Counted from the first letter of the stretch, positions 1 through 8,926 are shown. The stretch is DNA of 64,000 nucleotides from Mycolicibacterium psychrotolerans (GCF_010729305.1 NZ_AP022574.1:992001-1056000), one strand, 5' to 3'. Numbers and translations: made by a program. Notes: generated from the letters alone by a model not told the origin.

Positions 1-1
1 G

Positions 2-118
2 TTCAACGTCCTCATGAAGGGCAGCATCATCGCCGCCGCCGAAGGGGACCGCGCCGCGGCGCGGCGCGCGAAGCCGATGGCCGCGTCGCTGATCGACCGT
101 CACCGCGCGGGTGCGTGA
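2..118 (+). CDS. C-terminal end of an unidentified protein (truncated by window edge)
   Basis: An open frame enters from the left edge and runs 38 codons to a TGA at 116-118. The visible tail begins FNVLMKGSIIAAAEGD and is rich in alanine and arginine. It has no motif I can assign to a family. It overlaps the 3' end of the convergent methyltransferase gene by 19 bases. That it is coding is an inference from the uninterrupted high-GC frame and the tail-to-tail arrangement; the function is unknown. Confidence 0.45.
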   Translation, partial: FNVLMKGSIIAAAEGDRAAARRAKPMAASLIDRHRAGA

Positions 119-741
119 GAGGACACCCGGGCCCGCCCGACGACAAGCGGGCGCACGATGCCCGGCATCCCCCGCCAGGCCGCGTCGTCGGTCTCGGCCG
201 TGAAGCCGCAGGCACGCATGGTTTCCAGAGTCGTTCTGTTGCAGACGCATCCGCCCGCGAACGCCCGCCACGGCCGCACCAGCGCGTCCTGCCATGTGGC
301 GAGCCGGCGCGAACGCGCACGCACGTGTTCGATGAACAGCACCCGACCGTCCGGGCGCAACACCCGGGCGATCTCGCGCAGGGCACGTTCGGGGTCGGCG
401 ACGGTGCACAACACCAGCGTCGCCACGACGGTGTCCACCGATGCGTCGGGAAGGGGCAGACGTTCGGCGGGAGCGTCGACGATCCGGGCCGCGCGGCCGT
501 GCCGTTCGAGCCGCCGGGCCAGTCGCCGCCGCATCCCGGGCTCGGGCTCGGCCAGAATCAGGTCATCGACCCCGTCGGGATAGTGGGCGACGTTCAGGCC
601 AGTGCCTGCGCCGATCTCGAGGACGCGACCGCGCGCGCCGACGAGCACGGCGCGACGCCGACGGCGCATTCCCGCAGCCTCGCCCCACCACAGGAACGGG
701 TCGTAGAGCAGTGCCATCACGCGTAGCCAAGTTTGGTTCAT
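100..741 (-). CDS. Class I SAM-dependent methyltransferase
   Basis: A 213-residue protein of the UbiE/Methyltransf_11 type. The SAM-binding motif I, LEIGAGTGLN, is at residues 41-50. It is followed by an acidic strand-2 end (AEPEPGM) and the motif around the APAERLPLPDASVD segment that usually contacts the adenine. A post-motif region with VLRPDGRVLFIEH is typical of small-molecule methyltransferases. The substrate cannot be read from sequence. It would act in the cytoplasm. The gene stands alone: its start is 80 bases from the end of the upstream LuxR-type gene, with a strong hairpin in between, and its 3' end overlaps the truncated gene at the window edge. Confidence 0.85.
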   Translation of the reverse strand: MNQTWLRVMALLYDPFLWWGEAAGMRRRRRAVLVGARGRVLEIGAGTGLNVAHYPDGVDDLILAEPEPGMRRRLARRLERHGRAARIVDAPAERLPLPDASVDTVVATLVLCTVADPERALREIARVLRPDGRVLFIEHVRARSRRLATWQDALVRPWRAFAGGCVCNRTTLETMRACGFTAETDDAAWRGMPGIVRPLVVGRARVSSHAPAR

Positions 742-785
742 GACCGGAATCTAGGTGGAGGAGCGACGTCGGCGCATCGCCCGAG

Positions 786-810
786 TCGGCCATCGCCGGA
801 CGATGGCCGA
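786..810. terminator. Perfect 10-bp hairpin between two minus-strand genes
   Basis: TCGGCCATCG (786-795) and its exact reverse complement (801-810) flank a 5-base loop, CCGGA. The element sits 12 bases past the stop of the hydrolase-LuxR gene and upstream of the methyltransferase start. There is no U-run, as is common for mycobacterial terminators. A role as an operator for the methyltransferase promoter is the alternative. Confidence 0.45.
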
Positions 811-821
811 TTCCGGTGAGG

Positions 822-1868
822 TCAGAGCAAGCCCAGCTGAGCTGCCACGGCCACTGCAGCAGTGCGGGACGGGCTGCTGAGCTTGCGGCGGATGTTGGCG
901 ACGTGACGGTGCACGGTGTGCGGACTGACCACGAGGTGCTCGGCGATCTCGTGGTCGCTGAGTCCGCGCGCTACACAGCGGAGAACCTCCCGCTCGCGCA
1001 AGGAGAGCGGGCCGGCGTCAGGCGACGGTTCCTCCGGTGGCTGCACTGCCAGTCCGCCCCGGCAGGCGCGCACGACCGAGTCCACGTCGCCGTGCCAAGG
1101 GAAATGCGAAGTGCCCTGCAGCGGAACGAAAGTCGCGCCGGGTATGGCGGTAGCGACCTCGCGTCCGAGTCGATAGGGGACGGCGCGGTCCTCGCGACGG
1201 TGCACCACGGTGGTCGGCGCGCGGACGGCGGCCAGGCACTCGCGCACGTCGAGCCGGTACACCAGCCTCAGCAGCGCTGCGGCGGTCTGCGCCGTGGCCG
1301 ACTCGCGCTGCAGCCGCGCGAAACGGTCGTGCTCGGCGGCGTCGGCACCGCCGAGGAAGATGTCACCGAGGACACGCGAACCGAGGCCCCAGTGCACGTC
1401 AACCGCCGCCACGATCGCATCGGCCACTCCCGGCGGGGTGAGATCGTCGCCGCGGGCGTAGCTGCCGTAGAGCACCAGCCGGTCCACTCGCTCGGGATAC
1501 GCCGCGGCGAAGGCGACCGCGGTGCAGCTTCCCGACGAACCGCCCATCAACGACACCAGGTCCAGCCCGAGCTCGTCGCAGAGTACGCGCAACGTCGCCA
1601 CCTCGTCGGCGAGCGTCAGGTCGGACTCGTTCACCGAGCGGTCCGACATGCCTGCACCGAGGCGGTCGTAGCGGATCAACAAGCGGTCGGCGGCGATGCC
1701 GTCCCAGAACCGCCGCACACCGGGGTGCTGCCAGTCGAGTTCGAGATGACTCACCCACCAGGCCGGGGCGACGAGCGGCGGCTCACCGCTGTCCGCCGGC
1801 CCGCGCACCTCGTACGCCAGCCGACGGTCACCGAGCGAGAGGAACCGAATCCCGGGCGGACCCACCAC
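822..1868 (-). CDS. Alpha/beta-hydrolase fused to a LuxR-type DNA-binding domain
   Basis: A 348-residue two-domain regulator. Residues 1-265 are an alpha/beta-hydrolase fold with a complete-looking triad: nucleophile elbow GGSSG with Ser111, Asp227 in HRREDRAVP, and His255 in GTSHFPW. Residues 285-348 are a LuxR/GerE helix-turn-helix starting LSLREREVLRCVARGLSDHEIAEHL (cited in parts), followed by SPHTVHRHVANIRRKL. Because the triad is intact, the N-terminus could bind or hydrolyse an ester or lactone ligand, which would make this a ligand-sensing transcription factor; that is inference. The start is one of two adjacent GTG codons at 1863-1868. The gene has its own promoter region facing the tartrate dehydrogenase remnant. 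Confidence 0.85.
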   Translation of the reverse strand: MVGPPGIRFLSLGDRRLAYEVRGPADSGEPPLVAPAWWVSHLELDWQHPGVRRFWDGIAADRLLIRYDRLGAGMSDRSVNESDLTLADEVATLRVLCDELGLDLVSLMGGSSGSCTAVAFAAAYPERVDRLVLYGSYARGDDLTPPGVADAIVAAVDVHWGLGSRVLGDIFLGGADAAEHDRFARLQRESATAQTAAALLRLVYRLDVRECLAAVRAPTTVVHRREDRAVPYRLGREVATAIPGATFVPLQGTSHFPWHGDVDSVVRACRGGLAVQPPEEPSPDAGPLSLREREVLRCVARGLSDHEIAEHLVVSPHTVHRHVANIRRKLSSPSRTAAVAVAAQLGLL

Positions 1869-1962
1869 GTACCGAGCCTACGGCGTTCTTGCTGGTGTGA
1901 CGGACCTATGACGACCTCGTCGCCGCGGTGAGTAGGCGTACCGGGATCGACCCGGGCACCGT

Positions 1963-2311
1963 GACATCCTGTCCGACCTCGGCCCAGCGTGCGCCGGCAC
2001 CATCGCCATCGCGCCGAGCGCGAACATCAATCCCGAGAAGCGGTACCCGAGCCTGTTCGGGCCCGTGCACGGGTCCGCCCCCGACATCGCGGGACGCGGC
2101 ATCGCCAATCCCATCGGCCAGATCGGGTGTGCCTCGATGATGCTCGACCATCTCGGCGAGCCTGCTGCCGCGAACGCCATCGTCGGGGCGATCGAAGACA
2201 CCCTCGCGGGCGGCGGCGACGTGCTGGACCCCCGACACGGGCGGCCAGGCGACCACCGGCAGGCTGGGAGACGCCATCGCCGAACGGATCCGTGCGGCCG
2301 GCGCAGCCTGA
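1963..2311 (+). pseudogene. Remnant of tartrate dehydrogenase / isopropylmalate-type dehydrogenase (3' end only)
   Basis: The + frame from 1963 reads DILSDLGPACAGTIAIAPSA, then NINPEKRYPSL, VHGSAPDIAGRGIANPIGQI and MMLDHLGE. This is the C-terminal third of the tartrate dehydrogenase/decarboxylase family (isocitrate/isopropylmalate dehydrogenase fold). No start or N-terminal two thirds is present: the match begins abruptly at the DILSD motif. After the codons for GGGDVL a single-base insertion in a C-run near 2226-2232 shifts the frame. The expected tail PDTGGQATTGRLGDAIAERI continues in the +1 frame to the TGA at 2309-2311. The family match is clear and the gene is dead. The flanks 1869-1962 and 2312-2494 hold no other gene that I can see; the latter must carry the mmpS promoter. 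Confidence 0.8.
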
Positions 2312-2494
2312 CCGGAACGCCCTGGCTCCCAGCAGATTCCCAGCAATCACTCAGGCACGCCAGCCGGTGTTGTGGAGTCCGATGACGTGTCGTACCGTCA
2401 ACGAAGTTGATTAGCCACCCTATAGATCGCCGGACCGACGCCGAAGCGACACAGAATTGGTCCGTGGGCGTCGCCGCTCCTGAAAGGGTCACGC

Positions 2495-2941
2495 ATGCAG
2501 CGGGTCTCGATTGCCCGGCGGCTCGGCCGACGCTGGACGCTCGTGCTCGCGGTCGTGGTAATCGCGGTGGCCGGGTTCACCGTGTACCGGCTGCGCGGCA
2601 TCTTCGCCTCGGAGGACGTCACGGCGACCGCCAGCGGATCCGACAGCCAGATCGTCCCGTTCAACCCCAAGCACGTCGTCCTCGACGTCTTCGGCGCGCC
2701 CGGCACCACCGCGACCATCACCTACCTCGACGTCCACGCCCAGCCACAGAAGGCGGTCGACGTCCCGCTGCCCTGGTCCTATGACGCCGTCACCACCGAC
2801 CCCGCCGTGTTCGTCAACGTCGCCGCCCAGGCGAACGGCGACACCATCGGCTGCCGCATCACAATCGACGACGCGGTCAAAGACGAGAATCAGGTGAACA
2901 CCCTGAACGCCTACACCTTCTGCCTGGACAAGTCCGGATGA
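2495..2941 (+). CDS. MmpS family transport accessory protein
   Basis: A 148-residue MmpS protein, the usual length for the family. It has a short basic N-terminus, one membrane anchor at about residues 14-32 ([16 protein letters not shown]), and an extracytoplasmic beta-sandwich domain. The conserved features [16 protein letters not shown] and the paired cysteines near IGCRITID and YTFCLD are present. MmpS proteins partner with the adjacent MmpL exporter of lipids or siderophores. The start is preceded by GAAAGGGTC. The stop overlaps the mmpL start as ATGA (2938-2941), so the two are translationally coupled. No MmpR/TetR-type regulator lies beside it. Confidence 0.93.
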   Translation: MQRVSIARRLGRRWTLVLAVVVIAVAGFTVYRLRGIFASEDVTATASGSDSQIVPFNPKHVVLDVFGAPGTTATITYLDVHAQPQKAVDVPLPWSYDAVTTDPAVFVNVAAQANGDTIGCRITIDDAVKDENQVNTLNAYTFCLDKSG

Positions 2942-5814
2942 GCTCGGTCCCGGCCCTGATCCGCCGCTTCTCGGTGCTGATCGCGCTGTTCTGGCTCGCG
3001 ACCGCCGTCGTCACCAACGTCTTCGTCCCACAGCTGGAGACCGTCGCCGAGTCGCACAACGTGTCGCTGAGCCCGAAGGATGCGCCGTCCCTGCAGGCCA
3101 GCAAGCGCATCGGCAAAGACTTCGGCGAATACGACTCCGACAGTTCGGCGATGATCGTCCTCGAGGGTGATCAACCGCTCGGCGCCGATGCGCACCGCTA
3201 CTACGACGGCCTGGTGCACAAGCTCGAGCAGGACACCACACACGTCCAGCACATCCAGAACTTCTGGGGAGACCCGCTCACGGCGGCCGGCTCGCAGAGC
3301 TCCGACGGCAAGGCTGCGCTGGTGCAGGTCTTTCTGGCCGGCAACCAGGGCGAGTCGCTGGCCAACGAATCCGTCGACGCGGTGCGCGACATCGTCGACA
3401 ACACCCCGGCCCCGCCGGGGGTGAAGGCCTACGTCACGGGGCCCGCCCCGCTCATCACCGATCAGTTCGAGGTGGGCCGGCAAGGCACGCTGAAGACCAC
3501 GCTGATCACCATCGGCGTCATCGCGCTGATGCTGCTGGTGCTGTACCGCCGCCTCACCACGGTGTTCTTCGTGATCTTCACCGTGATGATCGAGCTGACC
3601 GCGTCACGCGGTGTGGTCGCCGTGCTGGCCAACGCCGGCATCATCGACCTGTCGACGTATTCGACGAACCTGCTGACCCTGCTGGTGATCGCGGCGGGCA
3701 CCGACTACGCGATCTTCATCCTCGGCAGATTCCACGAAGCGCGCTACGCCGGACAGGACCGCGTCGAGGCCTTCAACACGATGTACCACGGCACCGCGCA
3801 CATCATTCTCGGCTCGGGCCTGACGATCGCCGGTGCGGTGCTGTGCCTGACCTTCACCCGGCTGCCCTACTTCCAGAGCCTCGGGGTGCCCGCGGGCATC
3901 GGCGTGCTGGTCGCGGTGGTCGCCGCGCTGACCCTGGCCCCGGCGCTGCTGTCCATCGGCCGCCACTTCGGCCTGTTCGAACCCGCCCGGCCCATGAACA
4001 CCCGGACCTGGCGGCGCGTCGGCACCGCCATCGTGCGCTGGCCCGGCCCGATCCTCGTCGCCACCATCGCAATCGCCCTGATCGGTCTGCTGGCGCTGCC
4101 CAACTACAAGACCAACTTCGACAACCGCACCTACATGCCGGCCGACGCCCCGGCCAACGTCGGATACGCCGCCGCCGAACGGCACTTCTCCCAGGCACGC
4201 CTGGAACCCGAACTGCTGATGGTCGAAGCCGACCACGACCTGCGAAACCCGACCGACATGATCCTGCTCGAACGCGTGGCCAAGGCGGTGTTCCACACCG
4301 ACGGCATCGCGCAGGTGCAGTCGATCACCCGACCACTCGGCACGCCGCTGGACCACACGTCGATCCCGTTCCAGCTCAGCGCCAGCAGCGCCGCGCAGAT
4401 CAACGCGCTGCCCTTCCAGCAGGCCCGCACCGCCGACCTGCTCAAGCAGGTCGGCGTGATCAACGATTCGATCAACACCCTGCGTCAGCAGTACGCACTG
4501 CAACAGCAGTCGGCCGCGGTCACCGACGAGCAGACCCAGGCCTTCGCGCAGACCGTCGCCACCGCCCAGGACCTGCGCGACAAGATCGCCAACTTCGACG
4601 ACTTCTTCCGGCCGATCCGCAACTACTTCTACTTCGAGCCGCACTGCTACGACATCCCGATCTGCTGGGCGCTGCGCTCGCTGTTCGACGCGCTCGACGG
4701 GATCAACGACCTGACCGACCAGCTGGCCAACGTGGCAGGCAGCATCGCCAAACTCGATGCGCTGCAACCGAAGCTGCTTGCACTGATCCCGCCGCAGATC
4801 GCCAACCAGCAGACCAACCGCGACCTGACGATGACGAACTACGCGACGCAGTCCGGCATCAACGACCAGAACTCGCGGGCGCTGGAGAACTCGACGGCAC
4901 TGGGCGCGGCGTATGACGCATCGAAGACCGACGACTCCTTCTATCTGCCACCGGAGGCCTTCACCAACCCGGAGTTCCAGCGCGGGCTCAAGCTGTTCCT
5001 GTCCCCGGACGGCAAGGCCGCGCGCATGATCATCACCCACGAGGGCGATCCGGCGACCACCGAAGGCATTTCGCACATCGACGAGATCCGGCACGCCGCG
5101 GTCGAAGCCGTCAAGGGCACCCCGCTGGCCGGCTCCCGGATCTTCATCGCCGGAACCGCGGCCACCTACAAGGACATTCAGGACGGGGCGAAGTACGACC
5201 TGATGATCGCCGGCATCGCGGCGCTGTGCCTGATCCTGCTCGTCATGGTGTTCATCACCCGCAGCATCGTCGCGGCGTTCGTCATCGTCGGCACCGTCGC
5301 GCTGTCCCTGGGCGCCTCGTTCGGGTTGTCGGTGCTGATCTGGCAGGACCTGCTCGGCATCCAGCTGTACTGGATCGTGTTGGCACTGGCCATCATTCTG
5401 CTGCTGGCGGTGGGATCGGACTACAACCTGCTGCTGATCGCCCGCTTCAAGGAGGAGATCGGGGCCGGGCTCAACACCGGCATCATCCGCGCGATGGCCG
5501 GCTCCGGCGCTGTGGTGACCGCGGCCGGTCTGGTGTTCGCTGCCACCATGGCGTCGTTCGTGTTCGCCGACCTGCGCATCCTCGGCCAGATCGGCACCAC
5601 GATCGCGCTGGGTCTGCTGTTCGACACGTTGATCGTCCGGTCGTTCATGACGCCGGCCGTCGCCGCGCTTCTCGGCCGATGGTTCTGGTGGCCGCTGCGA
5701 GTGCGCCCGCGTCCGGCCAGCCAGATGCTGCAGCCCTACGGATCGCGCGCGGCGGTCCGTCAGCTGCTGCTGTGGGAGGACGACGATCCGGCGGTCAGGC
5801 CAGCGGGGAAGTGA
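2938..5814 (+). CDS. MmpL family RND transporter
   Basis: A 958-residue RND-superfamily transporter. Membrane helix 1 (about 15-35) is followed by a large periplasmic loop, helices 2-6 (about 185-345), a second long loop with coiled-coil-like [10 protein letters not shown] and glutamine-rich stretches, and helices 7-12 (about 745-925). The proton-relay Asp-Tyr pairs are intact: Asp256-Tyr257 in GTDYAIF and Asp828-Tyr829 in GSDYNLLL. A cysteine pair in [14 protein letters not shown] lies in loop 2, as in the MmpL4/5-like branch. It would export a lipid or siderophore with MmpS across the inner membrane. The substrate is not deducible here, although the MmpS partner and insert length point to the MmpL4/MmpL5 type rather than MmpL3. 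Confidence 0.95.
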   Translation: MSSVPALIRRFSVLIALFWLATAVVTNVFVPQLETVAESHNVSLSPKDAPSLQASKRIGKDFGEYDSDSSAMIVLEGDQPLGADAHRYYDGLVHKLEQDTTHVQHIQNFWGDPLTAAGSQSSDGKAALVQVFLAGNQGESLANESVDAVRDIVDNTPAPPGVKAYVTGPAPLITDQFEVGRQGTLKTTLITIGVIALMLLVLYRRLTTVFFVIFTVMIELTASRGVVAVLANAGIIDLSTYSTNLLTLLVIAAGTDYAIFILGRFHEARYAGQDRVEAFNTMYHGTAHIILGSGLTIAGAVLCLTFTRLPYFQSLGVPAGIGVLVAVVAALTLAPALLSIGRHFGLFEPARPMNTRTWRRVGTAIVRWPGPILVATIAIALIGLLALPNYKTNFDNRTYMPADAPANVGYAAAERHFSQARLEPELLMVEADHDLRNPTDMILLERVAKAVFHTDGIAQVQSITRPLGTPLDHTSIPFQLSASSAAQINALPFQQARTADLLKQVGVINDSINTLRQQYALQQQSAAVTDEQTQAFAQTVATAQDLRDKIANFDDFFRPIRNYFYFEPHCYDIPICWALRSLFDALDGINDLTDQLANVAGSIAKLDALQPKLLALIPPQIANQQTNRDLTMTNYATQSGINDQNSRALENSTALGAAYDASKTDDSFYLPPEAFTNPEFQRGLKLFLSPDGKAARMIITHEGDPATTEGISHIDEIRHAAVEAVKGTPLAGSRIFIAGTAATYKDIQDGAKYDLMIAGIAALCLILLVMVFITRSIVAAFVIVGTVALSLGASFGLSVLIWQDLLGIQLYWIVLALAIILLLAVGSDYNLLLIARFKEEIGAGLNTGIIRAMAGSGAVVTAAGLVFAATMASFVFADLRILGQIGTTIALGLLFDTLIVRSFMTPAVAALLGRWFWWPLRVRPRPASQMLQPYGSRAAVRQLLLWEDDDPAVRPAGK

Positions 5815-5844
5815 ACCCGGTCATTCGGTAGCGCGCGGAAGCGC

Positions 5845-5883
5845 ATTCCTGGTTGTGCCCGAGGCCGGATCGCAGCCAGGAAT
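5845..5883. terminator. Inverted repeat between convergent mmpL and a membrane-protein gene
   Basis: ATTCCTGGTTG (5845-5855) pairs with CAGCCAGGAAT (5873-5883), 10 of 11 Watson-Crick plus one G-T. A second short hairpin, CCCGC-AA-GCGGG, lies at about 5888-5899. Both lie in the 119-base gap between two convergent stops, so a bidirectional terminator is the simplest reading. There is no T-run. Confidence 0.5.
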
Positions 5884-5933
5884 GTCCCCCGCAAGCGGGA
5901 GGTGCCCCCGATTCCGCGGCAGAGGGCTACGGC

Positions 5934-6425
5934 TCAGACGCGCGCGGGAACGCGCTGCTCGACCGGTTCGGCGTCGAGCACCTCGATGTCGCGCAGCGCG
6001 CCCTTCAGGTGCGCGACCCTGCGCAGCTGGCCGGCCATGTTCATCGACGTGAGCATTGGGATGCCGCCGATGAACGTACGGAACGAAGGATGCCCGCCGT
6101 CCAGATGCAGCACGAACAGGCACCCGACGACGTAGAAGAAGCCGAGCGTGAACAGCGCCGCCGGGATCGCATAGGCGAGCGGAGAGCGGGCGTCGGCTAC
6201 CAGTTCGGCCGCGTAGTCCGCCTCGTCCCGGGTCAGCGGCTCACGCTTGCGCACCTTGGCGAGCACCGCTTTGTGGGCACCCACCTGATCGCCCAGCGGG
6301 TGCGACGTCCGCCTCTCGAGGCGGGTGATGTAGACGAACACACACGTGGCGAACACGATCTCCGCCGCCGCGGCCAAGACCGCAAGGTCACCCCATACAC
6401 CGAGATTCACGCGACGACTCCTCAC
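5934..6425 (-). CDS. Conserved two-helix membrane protein of unknown function
   Basis: A 163-residue protein with two clear membrane segments, at about 14-33 (LAVLAAAAEIVFATCVFVYI) and 83-106 (AYAIPAALFTLGFFYVVGC). A basic and acidic loop between them is predicted to be cytoplasmic. I recognise no enzyme motif. The C-terminus carries a short segment with AGQLRRVAHLKGALRDIEVL that could be amphipathic. The start is a GTG at 6423-6425; a second in-frame GTG lies five codons in. It converges on mmpL and diverges from the riboswitch/baeRF unit, so it is probably monocistronic. Confidence 0.75.
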   Translation of the reverse strand: MRSRRVNLGVWGDLAVLAAAAEIVFATCVFVYITRLERRTSHPLGDQVGAHKAVLAKVRKREPLTRDEADYAAELVADARSPLAYAIPAALFTLGFFYVVGCLFVLHLDGGHPSFRTFIGGIPMLTSMNMAGQLRRVAHLKGALRDIEVLDAEPVEQRVPARV

Positions 6426-6552
6426 ACTCTGACCGAAAGGTTACCCGGTCTAACTGTTCTCGGCGCACGCTCACAGCAAGGACACAGGAAGTGCTGCAAG
6501 CAATTCCGCCGCGCCTCGACGCTTGACAGCCGCAACGATCGTCGGCACTCTG

Positions 6553-6672
6553 GCGGACGAGGGGAGTACCTCACCAAGTTCGGCGTCGTCAACACGTTCC
6601 GGCCCACCGGATCCGGCGCCGGGCACCCGCGTTCGCGGGTCGAGCGAGACCTCATCTTTCGACGAGATGAGG
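6553..6672 (+). ncRNA. Candidate yybP-ykoY (manganese) riboswitch leader
   Basis: The leader before the baeRF gene contains the conserved cores of this class in order: GGGGAGTA (6561-6568), CGTCAACA (6587-6594), a closed hairpin ACCCGC-GTTC-GCGGGT (6625-6640), and GCGAGACC (6644-6651). GACGAGG (6556-6562) can pair with CCTCATC (6650-6656) as P1, with one mismatch. The same CCTCATCT (6650-6657) is perfectly complementary to AGATGAGG (6665-6672), which contains the ribosome binding site six bases before the GTG start. Forming P1 would therefore free the Shine-Dalgarno sequence, as in known manganese ON switches. The class assignment is from memory of the consensus and needs a covariance search. 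Confidence 0.6.
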
Positions 6673-6677
6673 AATGC

Positions 6678-7778
6678 GTGTCCACTGTCACCACACCACC
6701 CGCCGAACAGACGGCTCTGACCGCGCAACTGGTCACCGAGCTCCAGTCGATGCGGGCGTATCCGAGCATCTCCATTCTGGCGACCACCCGGCCCGGCCCC
6801 GCCATGCACGGCGAGGACGTCAGCGTGCTGCGGAGTCTGGCGGCGAGCGCGGCGCGCAGGCTGGCGGCCGAGGACTCCGGTCACCTCGACGCCGACCCCG
6901 AGCGCCTGCTGGCCGCGCTCAACGTGATGATCGGTGATGCGGCAGGCAGGCCGACTGGCCGAGGCGTCGCGCTGTTCGTCAGCGCCTCCGAGCAGTTCCG
7001 CGTGAATCTTCCTGTGCCCGTGGTGAATCGGTGTGTCATCGACCCCACCTTCGCCACCCGCGACCTGGTGCGCGCTGTGCAGCACACGCCGCACCACGCG
7101 GTGCTGCTGCTGTCGACCAACGAAGCGCGGCTGCTGCACGACCGCGGCGGCGTTCTCACCCCGGCCGCATCCGGTGGGTTTCCGGCCCGTCGCCGCATCC
7201 TCGGCGCACGACGCAGCCGCGCCGACGAGCGTCCCACCGACTTCCTGCGCCGGGTCGACCGCGCGCTCGGCGTGGCCCTGCGGCTGGATCCCATGCCGCT
7301 GGTGCTGGTCGCCGCCGAACCGACCGCCTCGCGATTCCATCGACTGTCCCGCAACACCGGGCGCCTGGCCGGCATCGTCAAAGGCAGCCACTTGCACACC
7401 GGCGCCGACGAGTTGACCACACTCACCCGTCCCGTCCTGCAGGACTATCTGCGCTCCCGTGCGCGGGAGGCACTCGATCTCATCGAGCAGCGCGCCGGCA
7501 GCGGGCGGGTGCTGACCGACATCAACAGCGCCTGGCTCGCCGCGCGGTGGGAGCGGCCCGAGTTGCTCGCCGTCGAGGAGGACTACTTCTACCCCGCGCG
7601 CTTGGGGCAGGACGGCGACAGTCTCGTCCACACCGACGAGGTGGACCGCCCCGACGTCATCGACGACGCCGTCGACGAACTCATCGAGATCGTGCTCGGC
7701 CGCGGCGGCTGGATCGCCCTGCTCCCACCCGGTGAACTGCCCGGCGGGGCCCGCTTGGCGCTGACCCTGCATCGCTGA
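6678..7778 (+). CDS. baeRF-family protein (bacterial archaeo-eukaryotic release factor-like)
   Basis: A 366-residue protein resembling the baeRF families, relatives of eRF1/Dom34 thought to act on stalled ribosomes or peptidyl-tRNA. The N-terminal part has the typical start LQSMRAYPSISILATTRPGP. It is followed by RGVALFVSASEQFRVNLPVPV, DPTFATRDLVRAVQHTP and a strand VLLLSTNEARLLHD characteristic of the family. The C-terminal part carries acidic segments ending DELIEIVLGRGGWIALLPPG. The start chosen is GTG 6678-6680, just after the AGATGAGG ribosome binding site that the riboswitch hairpin can hide. A longer frame extends upstream but reads through the antisense membrane gene and the leader. 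The biochemical activity is unproven. Confidence 0.8.
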   Translation: MSTVTTPPAEQTALTAQLVTELQSMRAYPSISILATTRPGPAMHGEDVSVLRSLAASAARRLAAEDSGHLDADPERLLAALNVMIGDAAGRPTGRGVALFVSASEQFRVNLPVPVVNRCVIDPTFATRDLVRAVQHTPHHAVLLLSTNEARLLHDRGGVLTPAASGGFPARRRILGARRSRADERPTDFLRRVDRALGVALRLDPMPLVLVAAEPTASRFHRLSRNTGRLAGIVKGSHLHTGADELTTLTRPVLQDYLRSRAREALDLIEQRAGSGRVLTDINSAWLAARWERPELLAVEEDYFYPARLGQDGDSLVHTDEVDRPDVIDDAVDELIEIVLGRGGWIALLPPGELPGGARLALTLHR

Positions 7779-7821
7779 CGTCGGTACCCTCGCCGGGGAC
7801 ACCCCGACGAAAGGCTGCGTC

Positions 7822-8478
7822 TTGGCGACCCACTCCGCGACGGAGCTCGACGGCGTCGCCGGCGCGACGGTGGAGCTGATGGAGCGGTGGGGCGGGCTCG
7901 GCGCCGGCCTCGCGATCGCCGCCGAGAACCTGTTCCCACCCGTGCCCAGCGAGGTCATCCTGCCGATGGCGGGATTCGCCGCGCGGCTCGGTGACCTGTC
8001 GCTGGCCGAGGCGATCATCGGCGCCACGGTGGGCTCGCTGGTCGGCGCCTGGGTGCTCTACGGGCTGGGTGCGTGGCTCGGGCACGACCGGGTGCGCGGC
8101 CTGGCGCTGCGCATCCCGCTGGTGGCGGCCGAGGACATCGACAAGACGACGGCGTGGTTCGCCCGCCACGGAACGAAGGCGGTGTTCTTCGGCAGGATGG
8201 TGCCGCTGTTCCGTAGCTTCATCTCGGTGCCCGCGGGCACCGAGAGGATGAACGCGGTGGTCTTCACCGTGCTGACCCTGCTCGGCAGCCTGGTGTGGAA
8301 CAGCGCGCTCATCTCGGCCGGCTACGCCCTGGGCGCGAACTGGCACGCCATCGATCCGTACACGGCGACGCTGCAGTACGTCGTGCTGGCCGCCGTCGCG
8401 GTCTGGGCACTGCGGTTCGTCATGACTCGGCGCCGCCGGCTGCGGTCGGCGACGCCGACCCCGCGGAAGAAGTCCTGA
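7822..8478 (+). CDS. DedA family membrane protein
   Basis: A 218-residue DedA/SNARE-associated protein. The family signatures are present: the ENLFPPVPSEVILPMAGF stretch near residues 34-52, the glycine-rich helix ATVGSLVGAWVLYGLG, the amphipathic re-entrant region FGRMVPLFRSFISVPAG, and a terminal helix before a basic tail. DedA proteins are inner-membrane proteins linked to undecaprenyl-phosphate or phospholipid flipping and proton-motive-force homeostasis. The start is a TTG at 7822 preceded by GACGAAAGG. It follows the baeRF gene by 43 bases and may be cotranscribed. Its 3' end overlaps the convergent gene by 59 bases. Confidence 0.9.
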   Translation: MATHSATELDGVAGATVELMERWGGLGAGLAIAAENLFPPVPSEVILPMAGFAARLGDLSLAEAIIGATVGSLVGAWVLYGLGAWLGHDRVRGLALRIPLVAAEDIDKTTAWFARHGTKAVFFGRMVPLFRSFISVPAGTERMNAVVFTVLTLLGSLVWNSALISAGYALGANWHAIDPYTATLQYVVLAAVAVWALRFVMTRRRRLRSATPTPRKKS

Positions 8479-8926
8479 GCCGCTGCTGGTCACGGATCAG
8501 GCGGCCGCCGGGAACGTGCCGGAGGAGCAGGGCGGCGAGCCCGTCACGGAGTCGCTGGTGCTCTCGAGGCGGGACGCGGCCACGGCGAAGATCGCGATAG
8601 CCCGTTACCGCCCACCCGGCCGCGATGGCGGCGTCCGTACATCCCACCCGGGCCCGGCGGCGATCGCCGACCGCGAGCAGGGATGCGGTGAGTGCGTGCA
8701 CGGCGTCCACCCAGACTCCCAGCGCGAGTACGTCCCGGTCCGGTCGGAGCCCGGACAGCACCGCCTGCACGAGGTGACGTGCACCCAGGACGCGGGCCAC
8801 GCCACGGCTCGTGCTGTCGGCGGGACCGCTGCGGGTGGCGTCCAGCACTCGGTCGGGAGCGACGAGCAGCGCTGTGCCCCACCCCGCACGGACGATCTCC
8901 GCCGGGCGGTACCGCCCGCTCAGCAC
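8420..8926 (-). CDS. Conserved hypothetical protein, last gene of the GMC/enolase operon
   Basis: A 168-residue protein starting LSGRYRPAEIVRAGWGTALL, with alternating hydrophobic stretches (LGVWVDAVHALTASLLAV; AIAAGWAVTGYRDL). This suggests two to four weak membrane helices and a basic tail. The start is the GTG at 8924-8926 (coding strand GTGCTGA), which overlaps the TGA of the enolase-superfamily gene, a coupling arrangement. A longer frame upstream is a shadow of that enzyme. The family is common in mycobacteria as a hypothetical; I cannot name a function. The tail overlaps dedA by 59 bases. Confidence 0.75.
   Translation of the reverse strand: MLSGRYRPAEIVRAGWGTALLVAPDRVLDATRSGPADSTSRGVARVLGARHLVQAVLSGLRPDRDVLALGVWVDAVHALTASLLAVGDRRRARVGCTDAAIAAGWAVTGYRDLRRGRVPPREHQRLRDGLAALLLRHVPGGRLIRDQQRLRTSSAGSASPTAAGGAES

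Noticed and set aside
3604-5094. A 496-codon open frame on the minus strand inside mmpL
   Set aside because: It is a shadow of the mmpL reading frame in GC-rich DNA; the product is low-complexity, rich in Gly, Arg and Asp, and matches no family.
5853-6677. A long in-frame upstream extension of the baeRF gene
   Set aside because: It reads through the opposite-strand membrane gene and the riboswitch leader, has no family similarity, and the GTG at 6678 has the ribosome binding site.
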